Shown: positions 22,914 to 31,829, counted from the first letter of the stretch. The stretch: DNA of 33,686 nucleotides from Vulcanisaeta sp. UBA163 (GCA_002496475.1 DAJV01000096.1:2347-36032), one strand, 5' to 3'. Translations and numbers: made by a program. Notes: generated by a model not told the origin, from the letters alone.

Positions 22914-23777
22914 CTAATACCGCTGAGAATGAACTCTAATATCCAGTCTAACCTTATACACATATGGTGCATAATCCCTAACAACTTTCCTATTAACAAT
23001 CTGACAGTCATAATCCAACTCCTTGCAGTAATTCATGGTTATTGCCTCAGCATCACCGTAAGGATTCTCCTCAGTACCAAGGTGATAAAAATGCACAATA
23101 CCACCATTCTTAACACACATTAGCGATTGCCTTAGGAATTTGTGGGCGCCCAATGGTAACGTGAGTATTACCCTATCCACGCCACAGAAGAGTCCCATTA
23201 ATCTAGCCGCATCTCCAAGAAGGGGTAGTACTTTACCCTCCAGTTTATTCAGTTTTATATTATCAAGCATGTAGTAGTAGGCATACTCATTCAATTCAAT
23301 TGCAATCACTAACCTGGTGAGGGGTTGTTTCTTCAGTATGGCAACCGCATACGGACCAGCGCCTGCGAAGGGATATAGAATGACTTCACCTGGCATTACT
23401 TGCCCAGCGATATCCTCCCTATCGCCTTGATCCCTGGGTGAGAAGTAGGTCTTTATTGGATCAACCTTGATTAAGTAATTACCCTCCCTATGGATAACCT
23501 CAGTGGGTCCAGGTACCAAGACCTCGAACCTATAGAGCCTAAACTCACCCTCCCTAGCCCCAACCCTCCTAAGTACCGTCTTCACATGTTTATTCAACTT
23601 AATTATTGCCTCACCAATAATTAGCTTATACTCCTCGAGTTCCGGCGGTATTTCTATTATTGCCACAGCGCCCGACCTGGAACCAACTATGTCGAAGCTC
23701 CTCGGTATTTTGCCCCAAAGCTCCCTGGGAATCACGGGCTTAATTAACTCCTTAAGTGTTGGCATTACACCGATCAT
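22914..23777 (-). CDS. Trm5-like tRNA methyltransferase (divergent)
   Basis: Trm5 enzymes methylate G37 of tRNA, or the wyosine precursor, using S-adenosylmethionine. The Trm5 layout is visible: an N-terminal region, VDPIKTYFSPRDQGDR (the Y-F-S-P-R segment at 111-115), then the SAM-binding loop LYPFAGAGPYAVAIL. AIELNEYAYYYMLDNIKLNKL and the catalytic-loop region RVILTLPLGAHKFL follow, ending in GGIVHFYHLGTEENPY. Canonical Trm5 has D-M-F-A-G-V-G-P-F and N-L-P where this has Y-P-F-A-G-A-G-P-Y and T-L-P. So it may be a specialised paralogue or act on another base. The start may be Met1 or Met5 (23765). Confidence 0.82.
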   Translation of the reverse strand: MIGVMPTLKELIKPVIPRELWGKIPRSFDIVGSRSGAVAIIEIPPELEEYKLIIGEAIIKLNKHVKTVLRRVGAREGEFRLYRFEVLVPGPTEVIHREGNYLIKVDPIKTYFSPRDQGDREDIAGQVMPGEVILYPFAGAGPYAVAILKKQPLTRLVIAIELNEYAYYYMLDNIKLNKLEGKVLPLLGDAARLMGLFCGVDRVILTLPLGAHKFLRQSLMCVKNGGIVHFYHLGTEENPYGDAEAITMNYCKELDYDCQIVNRKVVRDYAPYVYKVRLDIRVHSQRY

Positions 23778-23866
23778 GATTAATTCCGGGATTCTATTAA
23801 ATTAACTAGCCCTATTGCTTTCGTGTAGAATAAAAATTAATAAGCACTGTGGAAGTCTGTAAATCG

Positions 23867-25297
23867 ATGAGTAAGATCATTGAGTCAATGCCGGGCATTG
23901 TTTCATATAGTACCGTTAAGGAGGTTAAGGGACCATTAATTGTTATTGAGAAGACCAGGGGAGTTGCCTATAATGAGATTGGTGAAGTCATTGGACCGGA
24001 TGGTGAGCCAAGGATGGTTCAGGTGGTTGAGGTAGGCGATAATTACGCCGTGGCTCAAGTACTCACTGGTACACTTGGTTTACCTGCAAAGGGTAGCACT
24101 GTGAGGTTCTATGGGAGGACCCTCAGCATGCCTGTCACTGAGGATTTACTGGGTAGGGTACTTGATGGCAAGGGGCAGCCAAGGGATGGAATGTCACTAC
24201 CTCCCGCTGAGGAGTACCTGGATATAAACGGTGAACCCCTTAATCCATACGCAAGGGAGTACCCTGAAGAACCAATAGAGACTGGTGTGAGTGTAATTGA
24301 TGGATTAAACACAATGGTTAGAGGACAGAAACTACCAATATTTAGCGGCACTGGTTTGCCACATAATATGCTGGCCGCCCAGGTGGCTAGGCAGGCAACA
24401 GTTAGGGGGCATGAGGAGGAGTTTGCAATAATCTTCGCAGCAATGGGTCTGAAGTCTGAGGAGGCTTTATTCTTCCTAAATGAGTTCAGGAGGACTGGTG
24501 CGTTGAGGAGACTCGTAATGGTCCTTAACCTAGCCAGTGACCCTATTGCCGAGAGAATACTGACACCTAGAACCGCCCTTACAATTGCCGAGTACCTAGC
24601 TTGGTATAGGGACTACCACGTATTAGTGATACTTACAGACATGACGAACTATGCGGAGGCCCTTAGGGAACTATCCTCATCAAAGGGTGAACTGCCGGGT
24701 AGGCGTGGTTACCCAGGTTATATGTACACTGACTTCGCCACAATTTATGAGAGAACTGGTAGGGCTAAGGGCAAGAAGGGCAGTATTACTCAGTTTCCAA
24801 TACTAACAATGCCTCATGATGACATAACGCACCCAATACCTGACTTGACGGGCTACATAACCGAGGGCCAGTTGGTCCTAAGCAGGGCACTGTGGGGTAA
24901 GGGTATTTACCCACCATTTGATGTAATTATGAGTCTCTCAAGACTTATGAAGGATGCAGTTGGTGAGGGTAAGACTAGGGATGATCATAAGTACGTTGCT
25001 AATCAATTAATTGCTGCCTACTCAAGATCATTGGATATCAGGAATTTAGCATTACTCGTTGGTGAAACGAACCTAAGCTGGCGTGAAAGGAGGTACCTTA
25101 GGTTTGCCGAGCAGTTTGAACGCAAGTTCGTGAACCAGGGTTATTATGAGAGAAGAACCTTTGAGCAGACACTTGATGTTGCTTGGGATGTTATTAGTGT
25201 ATTACCAGAGGATGAACTCACGAACGTACCACCAGATATTTCTAAGAGGTATTATAAGCGCTCGATCTTTGAAGCCGTAAAGGATACAGGAGCATGA
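23867..25297 (+). CDS. atpB: A-type ATP synthase subunit B
   Basis: This is the non-catalytic subunit of the A1 head of the archaeal ATP synthase. It has the V/A-type B pattern: VRFYGRTLSMPVTEDLLGRVLDGKG, SGTGLPHNMLAAQVARQA in place of a Walker A, MVLNLASDPIAERILTPRTAL, LTDMTNYAEALRELSSSKGE and GRRGYPGYMYTDFATIYERTGR. I use the ATG at 23867 (476 residues) because a TATA-like AAAATTAATAA lies about 29 nt upstream. A GTG at 23849 would add six residues. No other ATP synthase subunit is adjacent, so the complex is encoded at dispersed sites. Confidence 0.96.
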   Translation: MSKIIESMPGIVSYSTVKEVKGPLIVIEKTRGVAYNEIGEVIGPDGEPRMVQVVEVGDNYAVAQVLTGTLGLPAKGSTVRFYGRTLSMPVTEDLLGRVLDGKGQPRDGMSLPPAEEYLDINGEPLNPYAREYPEEPIETGVSVIDGLNTMVRGQKLPIFSGTGLPHNMLAAQVARQATVRGHEEEFAIIFAAMGLKSEEALFFLNEFRRTGALRRLVMVLNLASDPIAERILTPRTALTIAEYLAWYRDYHVLVILTDMTNYAEALRELSSSKGELPGRRGYPGYMYTDFATIYERTGRAKGKKGSITQFPILTMPHDDITHPIPDLTGYITEGQLVLSRALWGKGIYPPFDVIMSLSRLMKDAVGEGKTRDDHKYVANQLIAAYSRSLDIRNLALLVGETNLSWRERRYLRFAEQFERKFVNQGYYERRTFEQTLDVAWDVISVLPEDELTNVPPDISKRYYKRSIFEAVKDTGA

Positions 25298-25334
25298 AAT
25301 TAGCACTTTGTAAATATTGTTAAATACCTCGATT

Positions 25335-25355
25335 GTGAATACTTACATAGTTCAC
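25335..25355 (+). promoter_or_regulatory. Inverted repeat GTGAA-N11-TTCAC upstream of the RHH gene
   Basis: Five-base arms lie just upstream of a TATA-like TTAATAAA (25370-25377), itself about 25 nt before the ATG at 25397. It could bind the ribbon-helix-helix protein itself, but the arms are short and chance is possible. Confidence 0.3.
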
Positions 25356-25396
25356 GGTAGAGAATCTTAATAAATCCTGTAATTATCTAATCTATC

Positions 25397-25609
25397 ATGC
25401 CTAAGACCAAAGCGAAGGAGAAGATGGTGTTGATAAGCGTCCACATACCCAAGCAAATGCTTGAGGAGTTGGATGAGTTTGTGAAGCAGGGTGTATTCCC
25501 AAGCAGGAGCGAGGCCATTAGGATAGCAATTAGGGATTTACTCTACAGGGAGAACTCAAGAAATAAGAACCAAAATGTTGAGGACCTAATACTACTGCCA
25601 GGTAGGTAG
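25397..25609 (+). CDS. Ribbon-helix-helix (CopG/NikR-like) DNA-binding protein
   Basis: The 70-residue protein has a basic start (MPKTKAKEKM). A beta strand VLISVHIPKQMLEELDEFV follows, then helix-turn-helix VFPSRSEAIRIAIRDLLYRE, the classical MetJ/Arc/CopG fold in which two strands from a dimer enter the major groove. There is no C-terminal NikR metal domain. It is probably an autoregulated local regulator. The operator may be the repeat upstream. The target cannot be told from sequence. Confidence 0.88.
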   Translation: MPKTKAKEKMVLISVHIPKQMLEELDEFVKQGVFPSRSEAIRIAIRDLLYRENSRNKNQNVEDLILLPGR

Positions 25610-25769
25610 GGACAATCATGTTTTGCCGCGAAAGTGGTAAAAATAGTAAAACAACAAAAGTCAAGTATTTCTTTTAAAATAATTTTATATTATTATACAT
25701 AATAATATATAGTAGACAATATAAACAACAACAATAGTGTTATTTATTGGTACCCCTAGGGCAATTATT

Positions 25770-26351
25770 GTGAAGAGGATTGTTGTTGGCATAACTGGAG
25801 CAAGCGGTGTAGTGTATGGTGTGAGGTTTCTTGAGACCGTCAGAAAATACTCAAGCGATACTGAGGTGCACCTGGTCATTAGCAGTACTGCCGTTGACAT
25901 AATGAAACATGAACTTGGCATTAGTAAGGAACACGTGATGAGTCTCGTTAATAGGACATATGATGAGAACGATTTAGGGGCGCCAATAGCCAGTGGTTCC
26001 TTTAAGCATGATGGTATGGTGATTATTCCATGCTCCATGAAGACACTGGCAGCCATAGCCCATGGAATAACGGATAACCTAATCACCAGAGCTGCCGATG
26101 TTACACTAAAGGAAAGGAAAAAACTAATCCTGGTTGTTAGAGAAACACCGCTAAATTTAATACACATAAGGAATATGGAGTTGGTGACCTTAGCTGGAGC
26201 CGTGGTAATGCCAGCTGCGCCGGCTTTTTATGGCAGGCCAAGGACTATTGATGACCTGGTGAACTTCATAGTTGGTAGAGCCCTTGATTTGTTGGGTATT
26301 GAGAATGACCTTTATAATAGGTGGAGTGGTTATTCTGAGGACGCGACATAG
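25770..26351 (+). CDS. ubiX: UbiX/Pad1-like flavin prenyltransferase
   Basis: UbiX transfers dimethylallyl to FMN to make prenylated FMN, the cofactor of UbiD decarboxylases. Features are KRIVVGITGASGVVYGVRFLE (FMN phosphate site), ASGSFKHDGMVIIPCSMKTLAAIAHG with the S-M-K-T-L-A-A-I segment, ERKKLILVVRETPLN and VVMPAAPAFYGRP. I chose the GTG at 25770 because the domain begins there. The GTG at 25737 adds 11 uncharacteristic residues. The product is 193 residues. No ubiD gene is visible in the window. The flanking 25610-25736 is very AT-rich and contains no gene. Confidence 0.93.
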   Translation: MKRIVVGITGASGVVYGVRFLETVRKYSSDTEVHLVISSTAVDIMKHELGISKEHVMSLVNRTYDENDLGAPIASGSFKHDGMVIIPCSMKTLAAIAHGITDNLITRAADVTLKERKKLILVVRETPLNLIHIRNMELVTLAGAVVMPAAPAFYGRPRTIDDLVNFIVGRALDLLGIENDLYNRWSGYSEDAT

Positions 26352-26387
26352 TAATTTAAGCGGTCTCCTTAAGGGTGGTTGTGTATT

Positions 26388-27404
26388 ATGGAGACTCCCA
26401 CCTGTGCCAGATGTGGTAGGAGACCTGCTAATTACTATAGGGCATCTAGCGGCGAGAAGTTATGCCTTAATTGCCTATTTAGGTCAATTGAGGACACCGT
26501 GCTTCGCACCATCAAGAAGTACCAATTAATAATTGAGGGTGATAAGGTCGGTATTGCGATTAGTGGTGGTAAAGACAGCCTAACCCTCATGTACCTATTG
26601 GGTAAGTTCAAGAAGAAAGGTAAGTTGCCGAAGAATGTTGAGTTAATAGCCTTCAGTATCAACGAGGGGCAACCATACAGTTGTTTTTATAGGATGGCAA
26701 GGAGTGACTACGTACAGAAATTAAGCAGTGAATTCGACATACCCTATAGGGTATATACCTTTAAGGAGTTGTTTGGTGTTACGGCCACTGAGGTTGCCCA
26801 CGGCTTATGGTCCAGGGAAATCAACATTCACATGTGCACAATAGACGGAGTACTTAGGCGCAGGGCAATGAACATCATCGGTCGTCAACTGGGACTGAAG
26901 AAAATAGCCACTGGGCATAACCTCGATGATGAGTCACAGACTGTATTGCTTAATGTAACTAGTAATGACTTGGATAGATTCTCGTGGTTTGGACCCATGC
27001 CGGAGGTGGATAGGGAGGGCTTCATACCGAGGATCAAACCACTACGTTTCGTTAGGGAGGAGGAGATTGCCATATATGCCTATTACCACGGTATACCATT
27101 GATGGAACTTGAGTGCCCGTTTGTATATAGTAATCCCAGGTATGAACTTAAGTTCACATTGGCTCGTTGGGAGAGGGATAATCCAAACATTAAGCACTCC
27201 CTGGTTTCCTTTGGTGACTCACTCGCTAAACTATTGAGGGAAAGAACAGTTAAGATTCCGTTAAATAGGTGTAGATACTGCGGTGAGCCCACGTCCAGCG
27301 ATGTATGCAGAGTATGTGACTTAATTAGTAGGGCTGGTTTATTGGATAAGTACTTAGTTCACTTGAGGACCTTAAAGCTCACAGACACGCAGTCACCCTC
27401 GTAA
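26388..27404 (+). CDS. TtuA/Ncs6-family tRNA 2-thiolation enzyme, variant
   Basis: Members activate uridine in tRNA with ATP and replace oxygen by sulfur. The N-terminal zinc finger uses Cys6/Cys9 and Cys26/Cys29. The PP-loop is SGGKDS at 59-64 and ATGHNLDDESQTVLLN follows. The C-terminal zinc finger is CRYCGE at 285-290 with CRVC at 297-300. The iron-sulfur cysteines normally lie in C-x-x-C-G-x-x-R and E-C-P. Here they read CTIDGVLRR (Cys140, Asp143) and ECPF (Cys233), so one ligand is Asp. The ATG at 26388 is preferred over the GTG at 26379. Its end overlaps the convergent ACT-domain gene by 46 bp. Confidence 0.9.
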   Translation: METPTCARCGRRPANYYRASSGEKLCLNCLFRSIEDTVLRTIKKYQLIIEGDKVGIAISGGKDSLTLMYLLGKFKKKGKLPKNVELIAFSINEGQPYSCFYRMARSDYVQKLSSEFDIPYRVYTFKELFGVTATEVAHGLWSREINIHMCTIDGVLRRRAMNIIGRQLGLKKIATGHNLDDESQTVLLNVTSNDLDRFSWFGPMPEVDREGFIPRIKPLRFVREEEIAIYAYYHGIPLMELECPFVYSNPRYELKFTLARWERDNPNIKHSLVSFGDSLAKLLRERTVKIPLNRCRYCGEPTSSDVCRVCDLISRAGLLDKYLVHLRTLKLTDTQSPS

Positions 27405-28069
27405 TTCCTATTCACAACCTCTACATTACTATTTAATACCTGGTGCAGGAAACCCATGTAATATTCAATCATTAACTCCTCAATTATGTGCTTGTCATTC
27501 AGTTCAGAACAGGATCTTATTGTGATCACGCCATTCTTCTCAATAAGCGTTATCTTTCCTAATCCCCTGAATTGACCTATCTTGACTAGTTCGCTTAGGT
27601 TGCTATTACGTAGTATTGAGGCGTCGTAGGACCCCAGGTCTTTGATTATACTTTTGAACTCGGGGTTCATCAATAGTCCCTTGACTTTATCAAGCTCGAT
27701 TATCAATACCTGCTTATCCCTGAACGTTGGTAGTATCATAGACGGTACCATGAACGCCTCCCTCTCAACGATCCTATACCTAACCCACTCAACGAAGGAG
27801 AACTTCTTCAATTCCTTCTCCAGGTCGTTTAGAGGGACGTCAGCATCCAAGAGGTCTACAATGAAATGTAGTAATAATTGCGTCCTGTTCACGGACATAT
27901 TCAGTATGTTTATACCGTGGTCAGCAAATACATTAGACAATGCCGCAAGTATACCTGGCCTATCCGTTGTGAACTTAATCAGGAATTCCCCGAGTACCCT
28001 ATCCTTACCCTCGAAAGCCAGCGCCAAGTCCCTGTACAATGTCTCCACAAGCCAGTCCCAAATAGCCAT
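27359..28069 (-). CDS. ACT-domain protein of unknown role
   Basis: Residues about 27-95 are an ACT ligand-binding domain: GEFLIKFTTDRPGILAALSNVFADHG, with the D-R-P-G loop that contacts amino acids, then INILNMSVNRTQLLLHFIVDLLD. The remaining 140 residues (QVLIIELDKVKGLLM, FRGLGKITLIEKNGVITIRS) are not a recognised domain but look alpha/beta, perhaps a second, degenerate regulatory module. No catalytic domain is attached, so a regulator responding to an amino acid is likely. It overlaps the thiolase gene tail to tail and is divergent from valS. Confidence 0.75.
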   Translation of the reverse strand: MAIWDWLVETLYRDLALAFEGKDRVLGEFLIKFTTDRPGILAALSNVFADHGINILNMSVNRTQLLLHFIVDLLDADVPLNDLEKELKKFSFVEWVRYRIVEREAFMVPSMILPTFRDKQVLIIELDKVKGLLMNPEFKSIIKDLGSYDASILRNSNLSELVKIGQFRGLGKITLIEKNGVITIRSCSELNDKHIIEELMIEYYMGFLHQVLNSNVEVVNRNYEGDCVSVSFKVLK

Positions 28070-28145
28070 GTCTTAAAAACTTATTTGCTACGAAAGCCAC
28101 GGCATTGCTAAAGTGCAAGGGTTGTGTTAACGAAACCTTCAAAGG

Positions 28146-28154
28146 AATATATAA
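28146..28154 (+). promoter_or_regulatory. TATA box of valS
   Basis: AATATATAA lies about 70 nt before the ATG at 28220, so transcription would begin near 28175 with a leader of about 45 nt. Its position makes the upstream in-frame GTG at 28124 an unlikely start. Confidence 0.55.
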
Positions 28155-28219
28155 GGGGAAGGGAAAACGAAAAAACTAAAATAGGCACTCTTAGGCTAGG
28201 TATTGGGACCTTTATTGGT

Positions 28220-30652
28220 ATGGAGTTCAAACCAAAACTGCAGGAGAAGAGATGGGACTTCTCAAGGGAAGTGGAGCTGATAAGGAAGTGGGAGGAGGAG
28301 GGATTGTTTGAAGTTAAGGTTGATGATGAAAAGCCAACATTGGTGATCGACACACCACCGCCTTACCCATCAGGGAGACCACACATTGGTGGTATTGCCC
28401 ATTATGTCCAGATTGACATGATCGCCAGGTTCTTCAGAATGAGGGGTTACAACGTAATATTCCCATTCTATGCTGATAGGAATGGATTACCGGTTGAGGT
28501 CCAGGTGGAGAGGACTTACGGTATAAACATGTATGAGGTGCCTAGGGAGAAGTTCCTTGAGTTATGTAGGAAGTTCCTTGATGAATATGAGGGCGAGTTC
28601 GTAAGTGTTTTTAGGCGCTGGGGTGGTTCATTCAGTTACTGGAGAAATGGGACAGATAGCGAGGAGTATAGGAGGGTTACCCAGGAAACATTCATTAACC
28701 TATGGAACAAGGGCTTAATCTACGAGGCTAGTAGGCCGACTCTATGGTGTCCAAGGTGCAGGACGGCATTGGCTGAGGCTGAAGTTGAGTATAAGGACGA
28801 GGATACACATCTAAATTACATAAAGTTTAAGGTCAAGGAGACCGGTGAGGATATAATAATAGCAACCACAAGGCCTGAGCTATTACCAGCCACGGTGGCC
28901 GTAGCCTTTAACCCAAGTGATGATAGGTATAAGAGGCTGGAGGGCCTTCATGCAATAGTTCCGCCATTAAACCAAGAGGTCTCCATTGTGCCGCACCCAT
29001 CTGTAAAGCCCGACTTTGGTACAGGTCTTGAGATGATAAGTACGTTTGGTGATACCAGGGATTTGATGGTTGTTAATGAGTTGAAATTACCCATGAAGAT
29101 TGTGGTTAACCCTGATGGCACATTGAATGAATTGGCTGGTAAATATAAGGGATTGAATGTTAGAGAAGCAAGAGAAGTAATAATTAAGGATTTACAAATG
29201 GCAGGTTTACTCGTTAAGAGGGAACCACTTAGACATACAGTACCTATTTGCTGGAGGTGTAAAACGCCAATAGAGATAATAGTAACTAAGGAATACTTCC
29301 TGAGGCAACTTCCGTTCAAGGATGAGTTAATTAAGCTCGTGAAGAATGAAATGGTGATCAAACCACCAGAGTACGCTCAAACACTCATTGACTGGATAAA
29401 GTCACTAGAGTTTGACTGGCCAATATCTAGACGTAGGTATTATGGCACTGAAATACCGATTTGGTACTGCGTTGGCGAGGAAGGAGAGGCAAAGCCCATT
29501 GTTCCCAAACCAGGTAGATACTACAGACCGTGGAGGGATGAACCACCACTAGAAGTTAAGGAGCAATGCCCAAGCGGTAAAATAGTTGGTGAGGATAGGG
29601 TGCTGGATACGTGGTTTGATTCATCAATATCCTGGATATATGCAACAGGCTATACAAAGCCTGAGATTAGAGTCTTTGAGAGGGTTTACCCGCACAGTGT
29701 ACTTAGGCCTCAGGGCTATGAAATAATTAGGACTTGGCTCTACTACTCAGTGGTTAGGGCGTACCTACTCTATGGTAAGCCACCCTTTAGGTATGTTAGG
29801 ATAAGCGGCATGGGACTTGATGAGAAAGGTGAGGCAATGCATAAGTCTAAGGGCAATATAATAGACCCAATACCGCCCGTGGAGAAATACGGCGCAGATG
29901 CGACTAGGTTTTGGGCCGCTGCATCGGCTAAGTTGGGCAGTGATTATAGGTATAGTGAGCAATTGACTAGGACTGGCCACGACTTCGCGGTTAAGTTGTG
30001 GAATATCGCAAGGTTCATATCATCATTTCCGGAGGTTAACGATGACTATGAATTAACACCGTTGGATTTGATGATATTAGCTAAATTGAATGATGTTGTT
30101 AGGATCTCCTTAAACGCATATGGTGAATTCGACGTTTATGCGCCAGCTAATATACTATATGACTTCATATGGCATGTCTTTGCTGATCATTACCTTGAGG
30201 CTGTCAAGTCAAGGGCCTACAATAGGGATGGATTATTCACAGAGAAGCAGCAAAGGGGTGCTTGGTTTACGCTGTATAGGATTCTAAGGACTGTGCTTAA
30301 GCTACTGGCACCGATAATGCCCTTCGTGACTGATCAAATATGGAGGAGCCTATATGGCGAGTCAATACATAGGCAGTTAATTGAGGATCCAGATCCAAGG
30401 TTTGATAATAAGGAGTATCTTAGTATGCTTGAGCCCTTTATGGAATTTAACAGAACCATATGGACCTATAAGAACAGGACTGGGTTGAGCCTTAACGAGG
30501 CAATTAATGGCATTATATATGCGCCAGAAGTGCTAAAACCCCTGGAGCCAGAGTTGAAGGCAATGCATAGAATTAAGGAATTAAGGTTTGAAGAACCCAC
30601 GGGTAATTACGAGACAATAAATGAATCACTACCGGTCTACCTAGTTAAATAA
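28220..30652 (+). CDS. valS: Valyl-tRNA synthetase
   Basis: This class I synthetase charges tRNA-Val. The Rossmann core begins with PPYPSGRPHIGGIAHYVQID, where HIGG is the HIGH-motif variant, and DRNGLPVEVQVE. WCPRCRTALAEAEVEY is a zinc knuckle. The editing domain contains IATTRPELLPATVAVAF. The second catalytic motif is MHKSKGNIIDP, and the anticodon-binding helical part runs from FWAAASAKLGSDYRYSE onward. The ATG at 28220 (810 residues) starts right at the conserved N-terminus; a GTG at 28124 would add 32 unlikely residues. The 3' end overlaps the convergent MFS gene by 16 bp. Confidence 0.94.
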   Translation: MEFKPKLQEKRWDFSREVELIRKWEEEGLFEVKVDDEKPTLVIDTPPPYPSGRPHIGGIAHYVQIDMIARFFRMRGYNVIFPFYADRNGLPVEVQVERTYGINMYEVPREKFLELCRKFLDEYEGEFVSVFRRWGGSFSYWRNGTDSEEYRRVTQETFINLWNKGLIYEASRPTLWCPRCRTALAEAEVEYKDEDTHLNYIKFKVKETGEDIIIATTRPELLPATVAVAFNPSDDRYKRLEGLHAIVPPLNQEVSIVPHPSVKPDFGTGLEMISTFGDTRDLMVVNELKLPMKIVVNPDGTLNELAGKYKGLNVREAREVIIKDLQMAGLLVKREPLRHTVPICWRCKTPIEIIVTKEYFLRQLPFKDELIKLVKNEMVIKPPEYAQTLIDWIKSLEFDWPISRRRYYGTEIPIWYCVGEEGEAKPIVPKPGRYYRPWRDEPPLEVKEQCPSGKIVGEDRVLDTWFDSSISWIYATGYTKPEIRVFERVYPHSVLRPQGYEIIRTWLYYSVVRAYLLYGKPPFRYVRISGMGLDEKGEAMHKSKGNIIDPIPPVEKYGADATRFWAAASAKLGSDYRYSEQLTRTGHDFAVKLWNIARFISSFPEVNDDYELTPLDLMILAKLNDVVRISLNAYGEFDVYAPANILYDFIWHVFADHYLEAVKSRAYNRDGLFTEKQQRGAWFTLYRILRTVLKLLAPIMPFVTDQIWRSLYGESIHRQLIEDPDPRFDNKEYLSMLEPFMEFNRTIWTYKNRTGLSLNEAINGIIYAPEVLKPLEPELKAMHRIKELRFEEPTGNYETINESLPVYLVK

Positions 30653-31773
30653 TTACGACCATAAAGCAGTAATACGGATCCTATCATAATTAGTGAGATC
30701 GATGTAATACCCACAATTAATAACGTCTTCGCGAAATCATAATACTGAAGGAGAAAACCTATTGCATAGGGTGATATTGAACCACCCAGTTGGCTCATGA
30801 AGTTTAGAAAACCACTGGTCGTCCCAATATTCCTAGTGTATTTTGAAATGGCTATGGATGGGGCGGCATAGAAGCCGTAGAAGAAACCAAGAAGAAGCAT
30901 TAACAGTGCCATTAGGTAAAAGATTGTTAATTCGGGTATTACTATAACTATAATGGACAGAAGCAATGAGGATAATATGCTTGGGATTGTATAACCGGTC
31001 TTATCACCCGTGAGGCCGCCAATTACGGCGCCAACGGAACCCACTATAGATGATAAAAAGGCATAGAGCCCACTTAGTGACGGACTAATGCCAAGTACGT
31101 GTACAACATAGTAAGTGGACCAACCGAGAAAACCTAGGTAGGAGAAACCGGAGGATAGCCTTATGAATCCCATGCCCAACACCCCAAGGTTCTCGGGGCC
31201 TATTGCAATACTACCCCTTGCCTTGTTACGACTTGGGACTCTGGTTAATGGAACCAGTGATGATGCAACTATTGCTGAGAATAATAGGAAGGGTGTGAAC
31301 CTATTTATTGAGAACAATAATGGTGATAGTATTATTGATGTGGAAGATGCTAGAAAGAACATACTTTGGAAAATGCCTGCCCCAAGCCCGCCTTTGCCGT
31401 AATTCAGCAGAACCATGCTTATTAGGGATACATAGGTTATCCCCAGTAATGAACCCATTACGAATTGAACAACCAGTAGTAGGTAGTATTGATTAATAAT
31501 TAATGGGTAAGTTGCATTCAGTACGGCTATGAGGATTAGGACATAAAGTACTACGTTATATCCATACCTATCAACTATTAAGCCGCCAATTACCTGGAAT
31601 ACGGTGTAGCCAACCCAGAGCACCGTAATAATTAGGCCACCCATGACCGTGCTAATGCCATTTTTCCCAACCACGTATGGTAGTAATGACGGTATTGAGT
31701 ACCTAACAAGTACAACGGAGAAGAAGGCAAGGGACGCCGCCAGAACTATGGCAATGCCACTACTAACCTTCAT
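30637..31773 (-). CDS. Major facilitator superfamily transporter
   Basis: A 378-residue protein with about twelve membrane spans in two halves. The loop between spans 2 and 3 carries the MFS motif GGLIVDRYGYNVVLYV, and the matching second-half loop is GGLTGDKTGYTIPSI. Substrate cannot be predicted; the general shape fits small-organic-anion or nucleoside-type carriers and also drug exporters. It is convergent with valS and divergent from aEF1-beta across only 56 bp. Confidence 0.9.
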   Translation of the reverse strand: MKVSSGIAIVLAASLAFFSVVLVRYSIPSLLPYVVGKNGISTVMGGLIITVLWVGYTVFQVIGGLIVDRYGYNVVLYVLILIAVLNATYPLIINQYYLLLVVQFVMGSLLGITYVSLISMVLLNYGKGGLGAGIFQSMFFLASSTSIILSPLLFSINRFTPFLLFSAIVASSLVPLTRVPSRNKARGSIAIGPENLGVLGMGFIRLSSGFSYLGFLGWSTYYVVHVLGISPSLSGLYAFLSSIVGSVGAVIGGLTGDKTGYTIPSILSSLLLSIIVIVIPELTIFYLMALLMLLLGFFYGFYAAPSIAISKYTRNIGTTSGFLNFMSQLGGSISPYAIGFLLQYYDFAKTLLIVGITSISLIMIGSVLLLYGRNYLTR

Positions 31774-31796
31774 GACTAGCTCATTCTATAGAAGGG

Positions 31797-31805
31797 TTAA
31801 TAAAT
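31797..31805. promoter_or_regulatory. Shared TATA-like element between the MFS and aEF1-beta genes
   Basis: TTAATAAAT lies about 28 nt from the plus-strand ATG (31830) and about 27 nt from the minus-strand ATG (31773). Read either way (TTAATAAAT or ATTTATTAA) it fits a TATA box at leaderless spacing, and no other good candidate fits the 56-bp gap. Confidence 0.5.
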
Positions 31806-31829
31806 GCTTAATTTTACCACGCCAATACT

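Noticed and set aside
25610..25769. Small gene or attachment site in the AT-rich stretch before ubiX
   Set aside because: No open frame with protein-like composition, no repeats or tRNA fragment; it looks like a promoter region only.
28124..28219. N-terminal extension of valyl-tRNA synthetase from the GTG at 28124
   Set aside because: The likely TATA box at 28146-28154 lies inside it, and the 32 extra residues do not resemble the family; the ATG at 28220 starts at the conserved region.
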